The translations under genes and the position numbers were made by a program. From Gammaproteobacteria bacterium (GTDB taxonomy: Bacteria; Pseudomonadota; Gammaproteobacteria; JAIEPX01): a DNA stretch of 64,000 bases. Under the pieces are notes generated by a model. That model worked only from the letters and a program-made list of their open reading frames with translations, was not told the origin of the DNA and ran no database searches. This document shows, piece after piece, positions 37,929 to 47,837 of the stretch. The DNA lies in assembly GCA_019748175.1 (NCBI GenBank), contig JAIEPX010000017.1, forward strand, positions 1 to 64,000. The letters run 5' to 3'. Each line of letters opens with the position of its first letter. Position 1 is the first letter of the stretch.

Positions 37929-38702
37929 ATGCATAAATTAATTCGGAAAATTTCCCTCCTCATTTTCATTTGTTTTTTGAGTGCTTCAGTTTCTGCAAAA
38001 ACGCAGTGGCGTCAATTATCGCCTGGATTATGGTATACGCAGCTTGTCACTCCGACACTCACCAGCACAGGAATATTGCACGCTTTTAGAGTGGATTTAA
38101 ATTATTTTCGTTTTTCATTAGCGCTAGCTAAAGAATATGAAGGCCAATTTTCTTCTGCGCAAAATTTAACTATGGCCACCAAGGGTGTCTTGGGAATAAA
38201 TGGCGGCTTTTTTTCACCCGATATGACAAGTTTAGGTTTGCGGATCAGTGATGGAGAATTATTGAGTCGTTTCAAACATTCACCGTGGTGGGGCGTTTTT
38301 TTAATTCAAAATAATCACGCGAAAATATTTTCCGCAAGCCAATATCATCCTGAAAATGATATTGATTTTGCAGTGCAGAGTGGACCTCGCTTATTGGTAG
38401 ACGGAGCGATTCCAAAACTTCGTCCTGGTGTTGCAAATCGTTCTGCCTTAGGCATTCGACGCAATGGTCAAGTTGTGGTTGTTGCAACACAGAATTTGTA
38501 TTTGTCTACGATGGAATTGGCAGAAATTATGCAAAAATCTGAACCTGAAAATGGTTTGGCATGTTGGCAAGCGATTAATTTAGATGGTGGTTCTTCAACG
38601 CAGTTGTATGCCAGATTGAATGATTTTGTGCTGTCTGTGCCAAGTTTTATGCCAGTGGCTGATGTCGTTGTTGTTGTGCCTCGTGCCGCCTCTGCCGGTT
38701 AA
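37929..38702 (+). CDS. Exported phosphodiester glycosidase (NAGPA-like) family protein
   Basis: A 257-residue protein with GGGAG before ATG 37929 and a clear signal peptide (MHKLIRKISLLIFICFLSAS, cleavage probably after VSA at 23). The mature part matches the phosphodiester glycosidase family (NAGPA, PF09992). It has GVLGINGGFFSPDMTSLGLRISDGELLS, AVQSGPRLLVDG, NRSALGIRRNGQVVVVAT and the closing AINLDGGSSTQLYA. The family includes the enzyme uncovering mannose-6-phosphate in animals and bacterial cell-envelope proteins. The substrate here is unknown. Periplasmic or secreted by the signal peptide. It converges with prfC, 4 bases apart. Confidence 0.9.
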   Translation: MHKLIRKISLLIFICFLSASVSAKTQWRQLSPGLWYTQLVTPTLTSTGILHAFRVDLNYFRFSLALAKEYEGQFSSAQNLTMATKGVLGINGGFFSPDMTSLGLRISDGELLSRFKHSPWWGVFLIQNNHAKIFSASQYHPENDIDFAVQSGPRLLVDGAIPKLRPGVANRSALGIRRNGQVVVVATQNLYLSTMELAEIMQKSEPENGLACWQAINLDGGSSTQLYARLNDFVLSVPSFMPVADVVVVVPRAASAG

Positions 38703-38706
38703 AGAT

Positions 38707-40281
38707 TTAATGCTCTCTTGTTGCGGTAAATTTTACTTGAGGCCATCGTTCCATGGCTAAATTTAAATTCACTTGTGTGGGAGCGAGATAGCAAAGTTGG
38801 TTTGAGCTATCAATGGCCAAGTGAGTGTGTTCTTTCTTTTCGAACTCTTTTAACATTTTTGCATCGTCACAAATAACCCAACGGGCACAATTAGTGTTAA
38901 CGGGTTCGTATTTACAATCAACATGATATTCGTGCTTTAATCGGTACGCCACAACTTCAAATTGAAGGGTTCCAATTGCACCTAAAATTAAATCATTGCT
39001 GCTGAGAGGACGAAAAAGTTGAGTAGCGCCTTCTTCGGATAATTCAATTAATCCTTTTAAAAGCGATTTTTGCTTGAGCGGATCTTTCAACACTATTCGT
39101 TTAAATAATTCGGGTGCAAAATTGGGTATCCCTGTAAATTTTAACTGATCCCCAACGGTAAAAGTATCGCCAATTTGAATAGTGCCGTGATTATGTAACC
39201 CTAAAATATCTCCAGGATAAGCATGTTCAAGGTTCTCACGTTGGCCAGCCATAAAAGTAACGGCGTTGTTAATTTGAATTTCTTTATTGATACGCCAATG
39301 TTTTACTTTCATGCCTCGTAGATATTCACCTGAGCAAATGCGTAAAAAAGCGATGCGATCGCGATGATTAGGATCCATATTCGCTTGAATTTTAAAAACA
39401 AATCCTGAAAACATTGAATCTTCTGGTTTTACTGTGCGCTGTTGCGTTTCTCGTGGTTGAGGTGCTGGTGCAAATTTAATAAAATCAGCAAGCAATTCGC
39501 TGATGCCGAAATTGTTGACCGCTGAACCAAAATACACGGGTGTCTGTTGACCAGCCAGATATTTTTCAATATCGAATGGATGGCTGGCTCCTTGAATGAG
39601 TTCTAATTCTTGGCGTAATTCACCAATGGAATCTTCTAAAACTGAATTTAACTCTGGATTATTGAGACCATCAATGATGGTTGCTTGTTGAGTTTTTAAA
39701 TTTTGTCCGTGTTGATATAGATAAATTTTATCTTCGTAAAGATTGTAAATACCTTTAAATCGTTGCCCCATTCCAATGGGCCATGTGATGGGTGCACATT
39801 GAATCTTGAGAATAGTTTCAATTTCATCAAGTAATTCAATCGGTGATCGTCCTTCACGATCCAATTTGTTGATGAAAGTCATGATGGGTGTATGTCGCAA
39901 TCGGCACACTTCCATTAATTTTATAGTGCGAGCTTCCACGCCTTTTGCAGCATCGATAACCATCAGTGCAGAGTCCACCGCGGTTAGGGTCCTATAAGTG
40001 TCTTCGGAGAAATCTGCGTGACCGGGTGTGTCGAGCAGATTGATGATGTGATCGCGAAACGGAAATTGCATGACGGAGGTCGTCACAGAAATTCCACGTT
40101 CTTTTTCCATGGCCATCCAATCGGAAGTCGCATGCCGAGATGCCTTGCGGCCTTTAACGGTGCCGGCTAATTGGATCGCGCCCCCGAAAAGCAACAGTTT
40201 TTCGGTGAGGGTCGTTTTTCCCGCATCGGGATGCGAAATGATGGCAAACGTCCGTCGTTTGGCGATTTCGTGGGTTGACAT
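38707..40281 (-). CDS. prfC: Peptide chain release factor 3
   Basis: A 524-residue GTPase that recycles RF1/RF2 from terminated ribosomes. P-loop [22 protein letters not shown], then the RF3-specific [49 protein letters not shown], and [22 protein letters not shown]. The C-terminal part has [17 protein letters not shown]. The length is normal (E. coli 529). ATG 40281 has AGG about 8 nt upstream. It is divergent from ppa. Confidence 0.97.
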   Translation of the reverse strand: MSTHEIAKRRTFAIISHPDAGKTTLTEKLLLFGGAIQLAGTVKGRKASRHATSDWMAMEKERGISVTTSVMQFPFRDHIINLLDTPGHADFSEDTYRTLTAVDSALMVIDAAKGVEARTIKLMEVCRLRHTPIMTFINKLDREGRSPIELLDEIETILKIQCAPITWPIGMGQRFKGIYNLYEDKIYLYQHGQNLKTQQATIIDGLNNPELNSVLEDSIGELRQELELIQGASHPFDIEKYLAGQQTPVYFGSAVNNFGISELLADFIKFAPAPQPRETQQRTVKPEDSMFSGFVFKIQANMDPNHRDRIAFLRICSGEYLRGMKVKHWRINKEIQINNAVTFMAGQRENLEHAYPGDILGLHNHGTIQIGDTFTVGDQLKFTGIPNFAPELFKRIVLKDPLKQKSLLKGLIELSEEGATQLFRPLSSNDLILGAIGTLQFEVVAYRLKHEYHVDCKYEPVNTNCARWVICDDAKMLKEFEKKEHTHLAIDSSNQLCYLAPTQVNLNLAMERWPQVKFTATREH

Positions 40282-40393
40282 AGCAATACCTATCTAAAAT
40301 TGGTCGAGTATAACAACGTTTTGGGCCCGCAGCATCTCCCCTGTGCAGGATTTAGATGTTTTGCTCACTCTATTCATAGCTGTAGATTTACGC

Positions 40394-40422
40394 TTCATCT
40401 TAGGCTGGCTTGAGGGTATAAT
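40394..40422 (+). promoter_or_regulatory. Putative promoter of ppa
   Basis: TATAAT (40417-40422) in TTGAGGGTATAATG lies 31 bases before ATG 40453. A weak TTCATC (40394-40399) is at 17-base spacing. The TTGAG before the box is also seen at the 6293 and 35157 boxes. Confidence 0.45.
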
Positions 40423-40452
40423 GCCCCCTTTTGAACTAATGAGGTGGACACG

Positions 40453-40986
40453 ATGTTTGAAGGCGTATCAGCGGGCGATAACACCCCCGAAAATGTAAAT
40501 GTTATTATCGAAATTCCTGCGCAAAGCAACCCGGTAAAATATGAAGTCGATAAAGAATTCGGCGTGATGAAGGTTGATCGATTTATGGCGACGTCGATGG
40601 TGTATCCGTGTAATTATGGTTATGTTCCTAGAACGTTATGTGATGATGGTGATCCCTTGGATGTTTTAGTTGTCACTCCGTATCCCTTAGAATTTGCCTG
40701 CGTGATTTCTTGTCGTGTTATTGGTGTGTTGAGAATGACCGATGAAAAAGGGGGTGACAGCAAAATTTTAGCAGTCCCTTCAACAAAATTAACACCGATT
40801 TATCACACTGTTCGTGATTATAATGATTTACCTGAATTAATGATTCATTCTATTGCGCATTTTTTCGCACACTATAAAGATCTTGAAGATGGAAAATGGG
40901 TGAATATTGATGGATGGTTTGGTGTTGAAGAAGCGAAAAAAGAAGTTCTGGATAGTATCCGTCTTTACGAGACTACACAAAAGTAG
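40453..40986 (+). CDS. ppa: Inorganic pyrophosphatase
   Basis: A 177-residue soluble family I pyrophosphatase that drives biosynthetic reactions by hydrolysing PPi. Motifs: VIIEIPAQSNPVKYEVDKEFG, MVYPCNYGYVPRTLCDDGDPLDVLVVTPYP (the metal-binding D-G-D-P-x-D is in this block), and GVLRMTDEKGGDSKILAVP. Near the end HFFAHYKDLEDGKWV matches E. coli. ATG 40453 has GAGGTGG upstream; the GTG at 40444 is less likely. Confidence 0.97.
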   Translation: MFEGVSAGDNTPENVNVIIEIPAQSNPVKYEVDKEFGVMKVDRFMATSMVYPCNYGYVPRTLCDDGDPLDVLVVTPYPLEFACVISCRVIGVLRMTDEKGGDSKILAVPSTKLTPIYHTVRDYNDLPELMIHSIAHFFAHYKDLEDGKWVNIDGWFGVEEAKKEVLDSIRLYETTQK

Positions 40987-40993
40987 AGCATAA

Positions 40994-41012
40994 GGGGTCA
41001 AGACTTGACCCC
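40994..41012. repeat. Perfect 9-bp palindrome, GGGGTCAAG/CTTGACCCC
   Basis: GGGGTCAAG (40994-41002) and CTTGACCCC (41004-41012) surround a single A. It lies between ppa and putA, ends 38 bases before the putA start, and has no T-run. It resembles the short palindromic cores of REP-type repeats. Confidence 0.7.
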
Positions 41013-41049
41013 ATCAAACACAAACCACAATGATTTAAGGGGTTTATCA

Positions 41050-44000
41050 ATGTTTATGTTTACATCATTTCCCGATCGTGAAATGTTACGTCAAGCCATC
41101 ACCGACGCCTATCGACGTGATGAAAATGAGTGCATTAATTATTTACTGCAGCACGCGACATTTTCTGCAGAAGATCTTCAAAATATTGAAAAAAATGCAC
41201 GTGAATTGGTGAAACAAGTTCGTGACGAACGACTCGGTAAAGGTGGAATCGATGCATTTCTATATCAATATCATTTATCAAGTGAAGAAGGCATCGCACT
41301 CATGTGTTTGGCAGAAGCGTTGCTGCGAATTCCTGATAAAGACACCATCGATCTTTTGCTGCGTGATAAATTAACGACACCTGATTGGCAAACCAGTTTA
41401 GGAAAAAGTGATTCGTTGTTTGTCAATGCGGCGACGTGGGGATTAATGTTAACGGGCCGTGTATTATCCGAAAATACCAGCACGAATCATTTTACTCGTG
41501 TTTTTAAAGGATTAGTCGAACGAACAGGTGAACCTGTTATTCGTAAAGCCGTTGGCGAAGCCATGCGAATACTAGGCAAGCAATTTATTGTAGGACGAGA
41601 TATTAAAGAAGCGCTGAAAAGAGCACAAAAACCAGAAAAAATGGGCTACCGATTTTCGTACGATATGTTAGGAGAAGCGGCACGAACTTCTGAAGATGCT
41701 GAACGGTATTTCCAAGCTTATAAAAATGCTATCGATGCAATAGGACAATCCTCAGCGGGACGAGGTCCGGTTGAAGGGCCAGGAATTTCTATCAAATTAT
41801 CTGCGTTATATCCACGTTACGAAGTAGGGCGATGGACTGAGTCGGTGGATTTTTTAAGCGATCGTTTATTGAAATTAGCTCAGCAAGCAAAACACTACAA
41901 CATAGGATTAACGGTTGATGCCGAAGAAGCCGATCGTTTAGAAATGTCTTTAGATATCATTGAACGCGTGTTGCGAGATAAATCGTTAGAAGGGTGGAAT
42001 GGTTTTGGTTTAGCTGTGCAAGCCTATCAAAAACGAGCTCCATTTGTGATTGACTGGTTGGTAACGACAGCTCGAGATGCAAACCGAAAAATAATGGTGC
42101 GTTTGGTGAAAGGGGCGTACTGGGATACAGAAATAAAAGACAGTCAGGTCAGAGGGTTATCGAATTATCCTGTTTATACACGTAAAGTTTCAACGGATGT
42201 ATCGTATATTGTCTGTGCGAAAAAATTAGCTGCTGCAGGCGATGTGATTTTTCCACAATTTGCAACGCACAACGCACAATCTGTTTCTGTGATTATGTCA
42301 TTGATGAAAAATCGAACGGATTATGAATTTCAGTGTTTACAAGGAATGGGTCGTGCACTTTACGATTCCGTTGTTGTGCCCGGAAAATATCAGCGTCCGT
42401 GTCGAATTTATGCGCCCGTTGGATCGCACGAAGATTTATTACCTTATCTCGTTAGACGATTGTTGGAAAATGGTGCGAACACCTCGTTTGTGAACCGTAT
42501 TGTCGATGAAGCCTCACCCATAGATGATTTAGTCGCTGATCCTATTGCTAAATTAGTGTCTTTAGAGGTGAAACCGCATTCAAGAATTCCACTACCCAAA
42601 AATATTTACGGCGAGTCACGACAAAATTCAGTCGGAATTGATTTTTCCGATGTGAATGAAGCCAAGCAACTGAAAGCTCAATTAGAAAAATTCAGTCGTC
42701 AACAATGGTCAGCATCGCCAACCTTAAAACGAGAAGATAAAGATCGCGTCAGTAAAAAAGTGACGGAACCTCGTCAACGAAATAATGTGGTCGGAGAAGT
42801 GATAGAGGGAACGTCAACGGACGCTGATTTAATGTTGGCAATCGCAAGAATGGGATACGAAAAGTGGCATCGTTGGCCCGTGACAAAACGCGCAAATTGT
42901 TTGCGATTAGCCGCTGATTTATTTGAAAAAAATTCAGCTGAATTAATGGCGATTGTGATTCGCGAAGCCGGAAAAACAATTCCGGATGCGGTTTCTGAAG
43001 TGCGAGAAGCGGTGGATTTTTGTCGGTATTATGCTGATCAAGCTGAAAAAGTTTTAACTTCTCAGGAACTGGTTGGGCCCACGGGTGAATTTAATTCGCT
43101 GAAATTAGTGGGGCGTGGTGTTGTTGCGTGCATCAGTCCGTGGAATTTTCCGCTCGCAATTTTTACAGGACAAGTGGTTGCTTCATTAGCGGCTGGAAAT
43201 GCAGTCATTGCAAAACCCGCGGCGCAAACGCCATTAATTGGTGCGCGAGCTGTTGAATTACTGCATGAAGCAGGCGTGCCTACCGATGTACTACAATTTT
43301 TGCCAGGTCGCGGCAGTGTGATCGGTGATAAATTAGTGGGTGATCATCGAGTGGATGCTATTTTATTTACGGGTTCGACCGAAACGGCGCGCCATATTAA
43401 TCAAACGCTCGCTGCACGACCTGGCGCTTTAGTGCCCTTTATTGCAGAAACCGGCGGACAAAACGCGATGATTGCCGATTCTTCCGCGTTACCCGAACAA
43501 TTAGTCATCGATGTGATCAACTCTGCTTTTTATAGTGCAGGGCAGCGGTGTTCTTGTTTGCGCGTTTTATTTGTGCAACAGGATATCGCCGATAAAGTCA
43601 TTACAATATTAAAAGGCGCCATGGCCCAACTCAGATTGGGTGATCCAGGATTTTTGCATAATGATATTGGTCCCGTCATCGATGAAAGCTCTAGAAACAC
43701 ATTAATTGAGCACACGAAATTTTTAGATCAAATTGGAAAATTAATTCATCGCGTTGAGTTGAGTGAAGGGTGTGAGCAGGGTACATTTTTTGCGCCTTGT
43801 GCGTACGAAATCGATCGCATTGATCAATTAGAGCGCGAAGTGTTCGGACCGATTTTGCATGTTATTCGTTTTCGCGCCAACGAGTTAGAGTCGATCATTA
43901 ATGCAATTAATAAAACCGGATACGGATTAACTTTAGGAGTACACACTCGCATCGATAGCACCGCAGAATTTATTCATGAACGCACATGCGCTGGCAACAC

Positions 44001-44187
44001 CTATATTAATCGAAATATGATTGGCGCTGTGGTAGGTGTACAACCGTTTGGTGGTGAAGGTTTATCAGGAACCGGTCCTAAAGCAGGCGGGCCACATTAT
44101 TTACCGCGTCTTTGTGTCGAAAGAACGCTGTCAATTAATACGGCGGCGACCGGGGGGAATGCGACTTTGCTTTCTCTGGGTGATTGA
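41050..44187 (+). CDS. putA: Bifunctional proline dehydrogenase / glutamate-semialdehyde dehydrogenase
   Basis: PutA oxidises proline to glutamate with FAD and NAD. The 1045-residue product has the proline dehydrogenase domain (SIKLSALYPRYEVGRW, LTVDAEEADRLEMSLDII, MVRLVKGAYWDTEIK). It also has an aldehyde dehydrogenase domain (ACISPWNFPLAIFTGQV, ILFTGSTETARHI, IAETGGQNAMI, YSAGQRCSCLRVL with catalytic C834). I chose ATG 41050 because AAGGGG sits 7 nt upstream; the TTG at 41005 would add 15 codons from the palindrome. It lacks the N-terminal ribbon-helix-helix DNA-binding domain of E. coli PutA (1320 aa), so it is probably not its own repressor. Confidence 0.96.
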   Translation: MFMFTSFPDREMLRQAITDAYRRDENECINYLLQHATFSAEDLQNIEKNARELVKQVRDERLGKGGIDAFLYQYHLSSEEGIALMCLAEALLRIPDKDTIDLLLRDKLTTPDWQTSLGKSDSLFVNAATWGLMLTGRVLSENTSTNHFTRVFKGLVERTGEPVIRKAVGEAMRILGKQFIVGRDIKEALKRAQKPEKMGYRFSYDMLGEAARTSEDAERYFQAYKNAIDAIGQSSAGRGPVEGPGISIKLSALYPRYEVGRWTESVDFLSDRLLKLAQQAKHYNIGLTVDAEEADRLEMSLDIIERVLRDKSLEGWNGFGLAVQAYQKRAPFVIDWLVTTARDANRKIMVRLVKGAYWDTEIKDSQVRGLSNYPVYTRKVSTDVSYIVCAKKLAAAGDVIFPQFATHNAQSVSVIMSLMKNRTDYEFQCLQGMGRALYDSVVVPGKYQRPCRIYAPVGSHEDLLPYLVRRLLENGANTSFVNRIVDEASPIDDLVADPIAKLVSLEVKPHSRIPLPKNIYGESRQNSVGIDFSDVNEAKQLKAQLEKFSRQQWSASPTLKREDKDRVSKKVTEPRQRNNVVGEVIEGTSTDADLMLAIARMGYEKWHRWPVTKRANCLRLAADLFEKNSAELMAIVIREAGKTIPDAVSEVREAVDFCRYYADQAEKVLTSQELVGPTGEFNSLKLVGRGVVACISPWNFPLAIFTGQVVASLAAGNAVIAKPAAQTPLIGARAVELLHEAGVPTDVLQFLPGRGSVIGDKLVGDHRVDAILFTGSTETARHINQTLAARPGALVPFIAETGGQNAMIADSSALPEQLVIDVINSAFYSAGQRCSCLRVLFVQQDIADKVITILKGAMAQLRLGDPGFLHNDIGPVIDESSRNTLIEHTKFLDQIGKLIHRVELSEGCEQGTFFAPCAYEIDRIDQLEREVFGPILHVIRFRANELESIINAINKTGYGLTLGVHTRIDSTAEFIHERTCAGNTYINRNMIGAVVGVQPFGGEGLSGTGPKAGGPHYLPRLCVERTLSINTAATGGNATLLSLGD

Positions 44188-44360
44188 TGTGATTTAGAAA
44201 TAGAGACAAACGTCCATATTTTTTTCACGCGACCTGGTCTAAAATCTGAACGTTTTACTGATTCTGGCAACTGTAGTGAATGAAATGTTTACAGTCTTCG
44301 ATCGAAAACATTTAATTAGTCGACAATTAAAATAACAACTCAGGACACGACGCTTTTTTT

Positions 44361-45368
44361 TTAGACGCCGTTTAAGAGCTTTGCAGCATCTTTGGCGAAG
44401 TAGGTGATGATGATATCAGCGCCGGCGCGTTTGATGGCGGTGAGGATTTCCATCATGACGCGTTTTTCGTCAAGCCAGCCTTTTTCGCCGGCGGCTTTTA
44501 TCATGGCGTATTCACCGCTGACTTGGTACGCAGCCATAGGAAGTTCAGGGAACCGTTGCTTGAGGCGCCAGATCACGTCTAAATAAGCGTGAGCAGGTTT
44601 GACCATAAGAATGTCGGCACCTTCGCTCACATCAATGGAACATTCACGGATGGCTTCGTTGGTATTGCCCGGATCCATTTGATAAGTTTGTCGGTTGCCA
44701 AATTTGGGTGTGCCTAAAGTGGCTTCTCTAAACGGGCCGTAGAGTGCAGAGGCGTATTTAACGGCATAGCTCATGACGGGGATGTGAGAGAAGCCTTCCT
44801 TGTCCAGAGCCGTTCGTACAGCAGTCACCATACCATCAACCATGCCACTCGGTGCGATCACATCAGCGCCGGCTTTTGCTAAGCTTAACGCTTGTTTGGC
44901 TAACAAGGGTAGAGTGGCATCCGCATCAAGATCACGCTCCCCCCTAATTTCATTCATAACACCGCAGTGGCCGTGTTCCATATATTCACAAAAGCACAGA
45001 TCAACCATCACTAATAAATCAGGTGCAAGAGATTTTATTTTTCGAATCGCTTCTTGAACAACGCCATCTTCTTGCCACGAACTATTGCCGTGTTCATCTT
45101 TATATTCAGGAACGCCGAATAATAAAACTGCAGGAATTTTTAGGTCGACAATTTCTTTGATTTCAGAATCTAATTGGTCAACGGATTGTTGACAACATCC
45201 AGGCATAGAGACGAGGTGATTTTTAAAATCATTACCATGATGAATAAAAAGCGGATAAACCAAATCGTTACATGTCAGTTGCGTTTCGCGGACCAACGCG
45301 CGCATACCGGCATGATTTCGAAGGCGTTGCATTCGTGATAAGGGGAAGGGGGGATGTAGCGCTGACAT
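44361..45368 (-). CDS. hemB: Delta-aminolevulinic acid dehydratase (porphobilinogen synthase)
   Basis: HemB condenses two 5-aminolevulinates to porphobilinogen. The 335-residue product has the zinc site DLCFCEYMEHGHCG (three Cys), YAVKYASALYGPFREA with the first Schiff-base Lys, and ILMVKPAHAYLDVI with the second. DVIAPSGMVDGMV and QVSGEYAMIKAAG are family signatures. The Cys-rich site marks a zinc-dependent form. I chose ATG 45368 (MSALHPPFPLSRMQRLR) with GAGG upstream. The 20-codon extension to 45428 is unlikely because it runs toward the neighbouring terminator. Confidence 0.97.
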   Translation of the reverse strand: MSALHPPFPLSRMQRLRNHAGMRALVRETQLTCNDLVYPLFIHHGNDFKNHLVSMPGCCQQSVDQLDSEIKEIVDLKIPAVLLFGVPEYKDEHGNSSWQEDGVVQEAIRKIKSLAPDLLVMVDLCFCEYMEHGHCGVMNEIRGERDLDADATLPLLAKQALSLAKAGADVIAPSGMVDGMVTAVRTALDKEGFSHIPVMSYAVKYASALYGPFREATLGTPKFGNRQTYQMDPGNTNEAIRECSIDVSEGADILMVKPAHAYLDVIWRLKQRFPELPMAAYQVSGEYAMIKAAGEKGWLDEKRVMMEILTAIKRAGADIIITYFAKDAAKLLNGV

Positions 45369-45431
45369 TTTTACCTCGTATTCTTTCAGAATGTTAGAAA
45401 CGATAGGGATTTGGTGTAGGAATGTCAAGGC

Positions 45432-45468
45432 AAAAAAAATGGCGCCGAGGTTTTATCCGTCGGCGCCA
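45432..45468 (-). terminator. Rho-independent terminator of the 710-aa gene
   Basis: TGGCGCCGA (45440-45448) pairs perfectly with TCGGCGCCA (45460-45468) across an 11-base loop. On the minus strand the stem is followed by eight T (45439-45432). It lies 18 bases past the stop of the gene ending at 45487. Confidence 0.9.
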
Positions 45469-45486
45469 CTCTAAGAAACTCAAATA

Positions 45487-47619
45487 TTAGATACTGTCAA
45501 AATTGCGGCTTCTTGAGCTTTCAACTGCAGGAAAGTTGAGAGTCTCGTATTTATCGAGCCTATCAGCAGCTTTATGTTTACGAGCATCAAATCGACCTGT
45601 GCTAGCTTCTGACTGTTTAGCAGCAAGTAGGTTCTCAGATTCAACAGAGTTCCAATACGTTTTCTCGAACTGATTACTGAGAGCAGTAACATGTTCAGAA
45701 GGAAGTAATTGTAGAATCGCTGTATGTGCTGAGATGGCTACATCGGCAGCAGCGCGTGAACCTGCTTCAAGCAGAGTCCAGCTAGCTTGCCATTTAGTCC
45801 ATGCATTGCTCGCGTAGTTAGCACTTGCGGTTGCAATAGACGCAACAGGTGCTGCGATAACCGCCCAAATGGTAGCAACTGCTAATGTAGATGCAGAAAC
45901 AGTAACACCAAACGCAGTTGAGATTGCTGTTGCAGCAGTGCTGAACGCAGCTGGCAATGAACCTGCAACGAGTGTAGCAGTACCGTTTACGTAAGTAATG
46001 GTGCTAGCAACGATAGGCAATTGAGAAATGCTGGTTACGACTGGAGCTAATGCTGGGAACACAACAAGCGCTTTAGCAAACAGTACTGGGAAAGTAAGAG
46101 CCCATATAACCGCTGTTAAAGCAAGGCTTGATAATGCTAAAACGGTCGCAAATACAAGACGGAATCTTGAATCTAAAGCAAGACCAGTTTTCCAACCTTC
46201 TCTTGCGCTCTCTTGAGGAGAGGTTGCAGCTGTACCCACTATTGCCAAGAGTCTAGCAACTTGATGGACAGGAAAGCTTACAGCCAGCATGAGAAGAGCA
46301 ATAAATCCACGAACAAGTTTTTGATTACGTGGCATGTGGCGATCATAATAGAGTTCAAGGATGGCAGAAGATGAGAAACCGTACCATTTACCTGAATAAT
46401 TCGTCAAGGCTTCAGGTAAAGTTTCAGTCACTTGTCTGACAATATTGAGTGCCAATTTGACTGGGAATGTAACGAGGTAATAGGCAGCGATTACAAGTTT
46501 TACACCCGTTAGTAAAAGAACGAGATTCCAGAATCTTTGACCTTCTAGAGTATAGTTGCGAGGGTTGAGCATCCAAAAATTGCTATTTGCTAACCGGCGG
46601 CCTTCAAAAGCTGAATCAGGATTGTAAAGACTTACCCAGCCACCGAAGAGCACTCTTGCGAATGTGCGTAGGCTGAATATAGCTGTTTTACCTTCGCTGT
46701 CTACACGAGATGGCAAGCCCATGAAGGCTGCTAATGTGTGCCAACGGTTAGATTCTTCAAAAAAGAATTTCTTGCCACGAGCAGTGGTTAGAACGGTTGA
46801 TGATTTATCATAACCATGAAAACCGATTGCTCTCCAGAAAGAACCTAGAGCGATGGTCCACTTGCTTTTCAAGTTAACAGCAGGAAGAACTTCGCGTACA
46901 TCTGAATGAACTTTTGCTTCTTCAGGTTTAAGCGCATTAGCGGCCGCTAGGAGGGGAGCTTTGATCGGTGCATCTTTAGGTAAACGTTTAATTGCGTCAT
47001 AAAGAGCGGTTAGAGTCTCGTCAAAACTGCGATTACGATCGTTTCGTAGAACCGCTTTAACATCATATAGGCTATCATCATTTTCTTGCTTTTCTACAAT
47101 TGCAGTAATGTCAAGGTAAGCCTTGCATTTTGGATTTGCTTTTGCGATAGCATCAAGTAGCGCTTTCTTTGCAGCTTCATTATTAATTCTTAACGCGCTA
47201 AGAAAAATATCTTGTAAGCCTTGATTCAAAGAGAATAGGCTACGCTCTATTGCAAATGGAGCAACAGCTTGGGCTTCTTCTTCTTCTTCCACGCCAGAAC
47301 TACGAGGTGGTTGTGTCACTACAGGTTCAGGTTTGATATCCCGCAGAGTAGAGCGTATTGATCCAATTACTTTAGCATCATCGCCGAAATCTACGGCATC
47401 TTTAGGATTAACTACCGCGTCAATCGCTGTAAGAGCTGTATTGATTTTTGCTCTGTCAGCTTTTTCTTTGCGGTCGTTTGCCAATCGTTCTTGTGCATCA
47501 CGAACATTCCGCATGTTCTCAGCTGCGCCGGCTGTAACAGAAGGGTGAATAAAAAATGGCTTAAGCCATGAAGTTAAACTTAGTCTATCGACTAAGGGGG
47601 TTACTATAGGGTCACTCAT
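45487..47619 (-). CDS. Membrane-associated hypothetical protein, 710 aa
   Basis: GGAGA lies 6-8 nt before ATG 47619. The N-terminal ~250 residues are soluble, helical and charged with an acidic run (EEEEEAQ). From ~350 to ~600 there are several long hydrophobic stretches: FWNLVLLLTGVKLVIAAYYL, LVRGFIALLMLAVSFPV, FATVLALSSLALTAVIWALT, then an Ala/Thr/Ser-rich stretch with VATIWAVIAAPVASIAT. The tail is polar (SRSRNFDSI). It has its own strong terminator. There is no N-terminal signal. The layout (soluble head, internal transmembrane helices, polar tail) is common among host-membrane-targeted effectors of Legionellales, but I recognise no family. Confidence 0.78.
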   Translation of the reverse strand: MSDPIVTPLVDRLSLTSWLKPFFIHPSVTAGAAENMRNVRDAQERLANDRKEKADRAKINTALTAIDAVVNPKDAVDFGDDAKVIGSIRSTLRDIKPEPVVTQPPRSSGVEEEEEAQAVAPFAIERSLFSLNQGLQDIFLSALRINNEAAKKALLDAIAKANPKCKAYLDITAIVEKQENDDSLYDVKAVLRNDRNRSFDETLTALYDAIKRLPKDAPIKAPLLAAANALKPEEAKVHSDVREVLPAVNLKSKWTIALGSFWRAIGFHGYDKSSTVLTTARGKKFFFEESNRWHTLAAFMGLPSRVDSEGKTAIFSLRTFARVLFGGWVSLYNPDSAFEGRRLANSNFWMLNPRNYTLEGQRFWNLVLLLTGVKLVIAAYYLVTFPVKLALNIVRQVTETLPEALTNYSGKWYGFSSSAILELYYDRHMPRNQKLVRGFIALLMLAVSFPVHQVARLLAIVGTAATSPQESAREGWKTGLALDSRFRLVFATVLALSSLALTAVIWALTFPVLFAKALVVFPALAPVVTSISQLPIVASTITYVNGTATLVAGSLPAAFSTAATAISTAFGVTVSASTLAVATIWAVIAAPVASIATASANYASNAWTKWQASWTLLEAGSRAAADVAISAHTAILQLLPSEHVTALSNQFEKTYWNSVESENLLAAKQSEASTGRFDARKHKAADRLDKYETLNFPAVESSRSRNFDSI

Positions 47620-47747
47620 TATCGTCTCCAGTGTGGTTGAAAATAAAAGGGGTCAGTTTACCCCGAATTTCATTAAAAGTAAACCCTTAATTCAATATGT
47701 AGCGTCATTTTGTCATGCTATAGCACAAGTCGTTGATTTTTCGAGTT

Positions 47748-47819
47748 AAGGGTATCAAGTCTCAATTTAAGGTTTGAGCGGGTACCCTCTTAAACCTTAA
47801 ATTGAGACTTGATACCCTT
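47748..47819. repeat. Perfect 28-bp inverted repeat upstream of radA
   Basis: Arms 47748-47775 and 47792-47819 are exact reverse complements (28 of 28), starting AAGGGTATCAAGTCTCAATT. The 16-base loop contains the palindrome GGGTACCC. Pairing can extend three further bases in RNA. It ends 18 bases before the radA ATG. A nearby segment, 47650-47690, has related GGGGTCAGTTTACCCC-like sequence. Confidence 0.9.
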
Positions 47820-47837
47820 TAATGGTAATATTGTTTC

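Noticed and set aside
41005-41049. TTG start giving a longer PutA
   Set aside because: The added residues come from the palindrome, and the ATG at 41050 has a good site at the right spacing.
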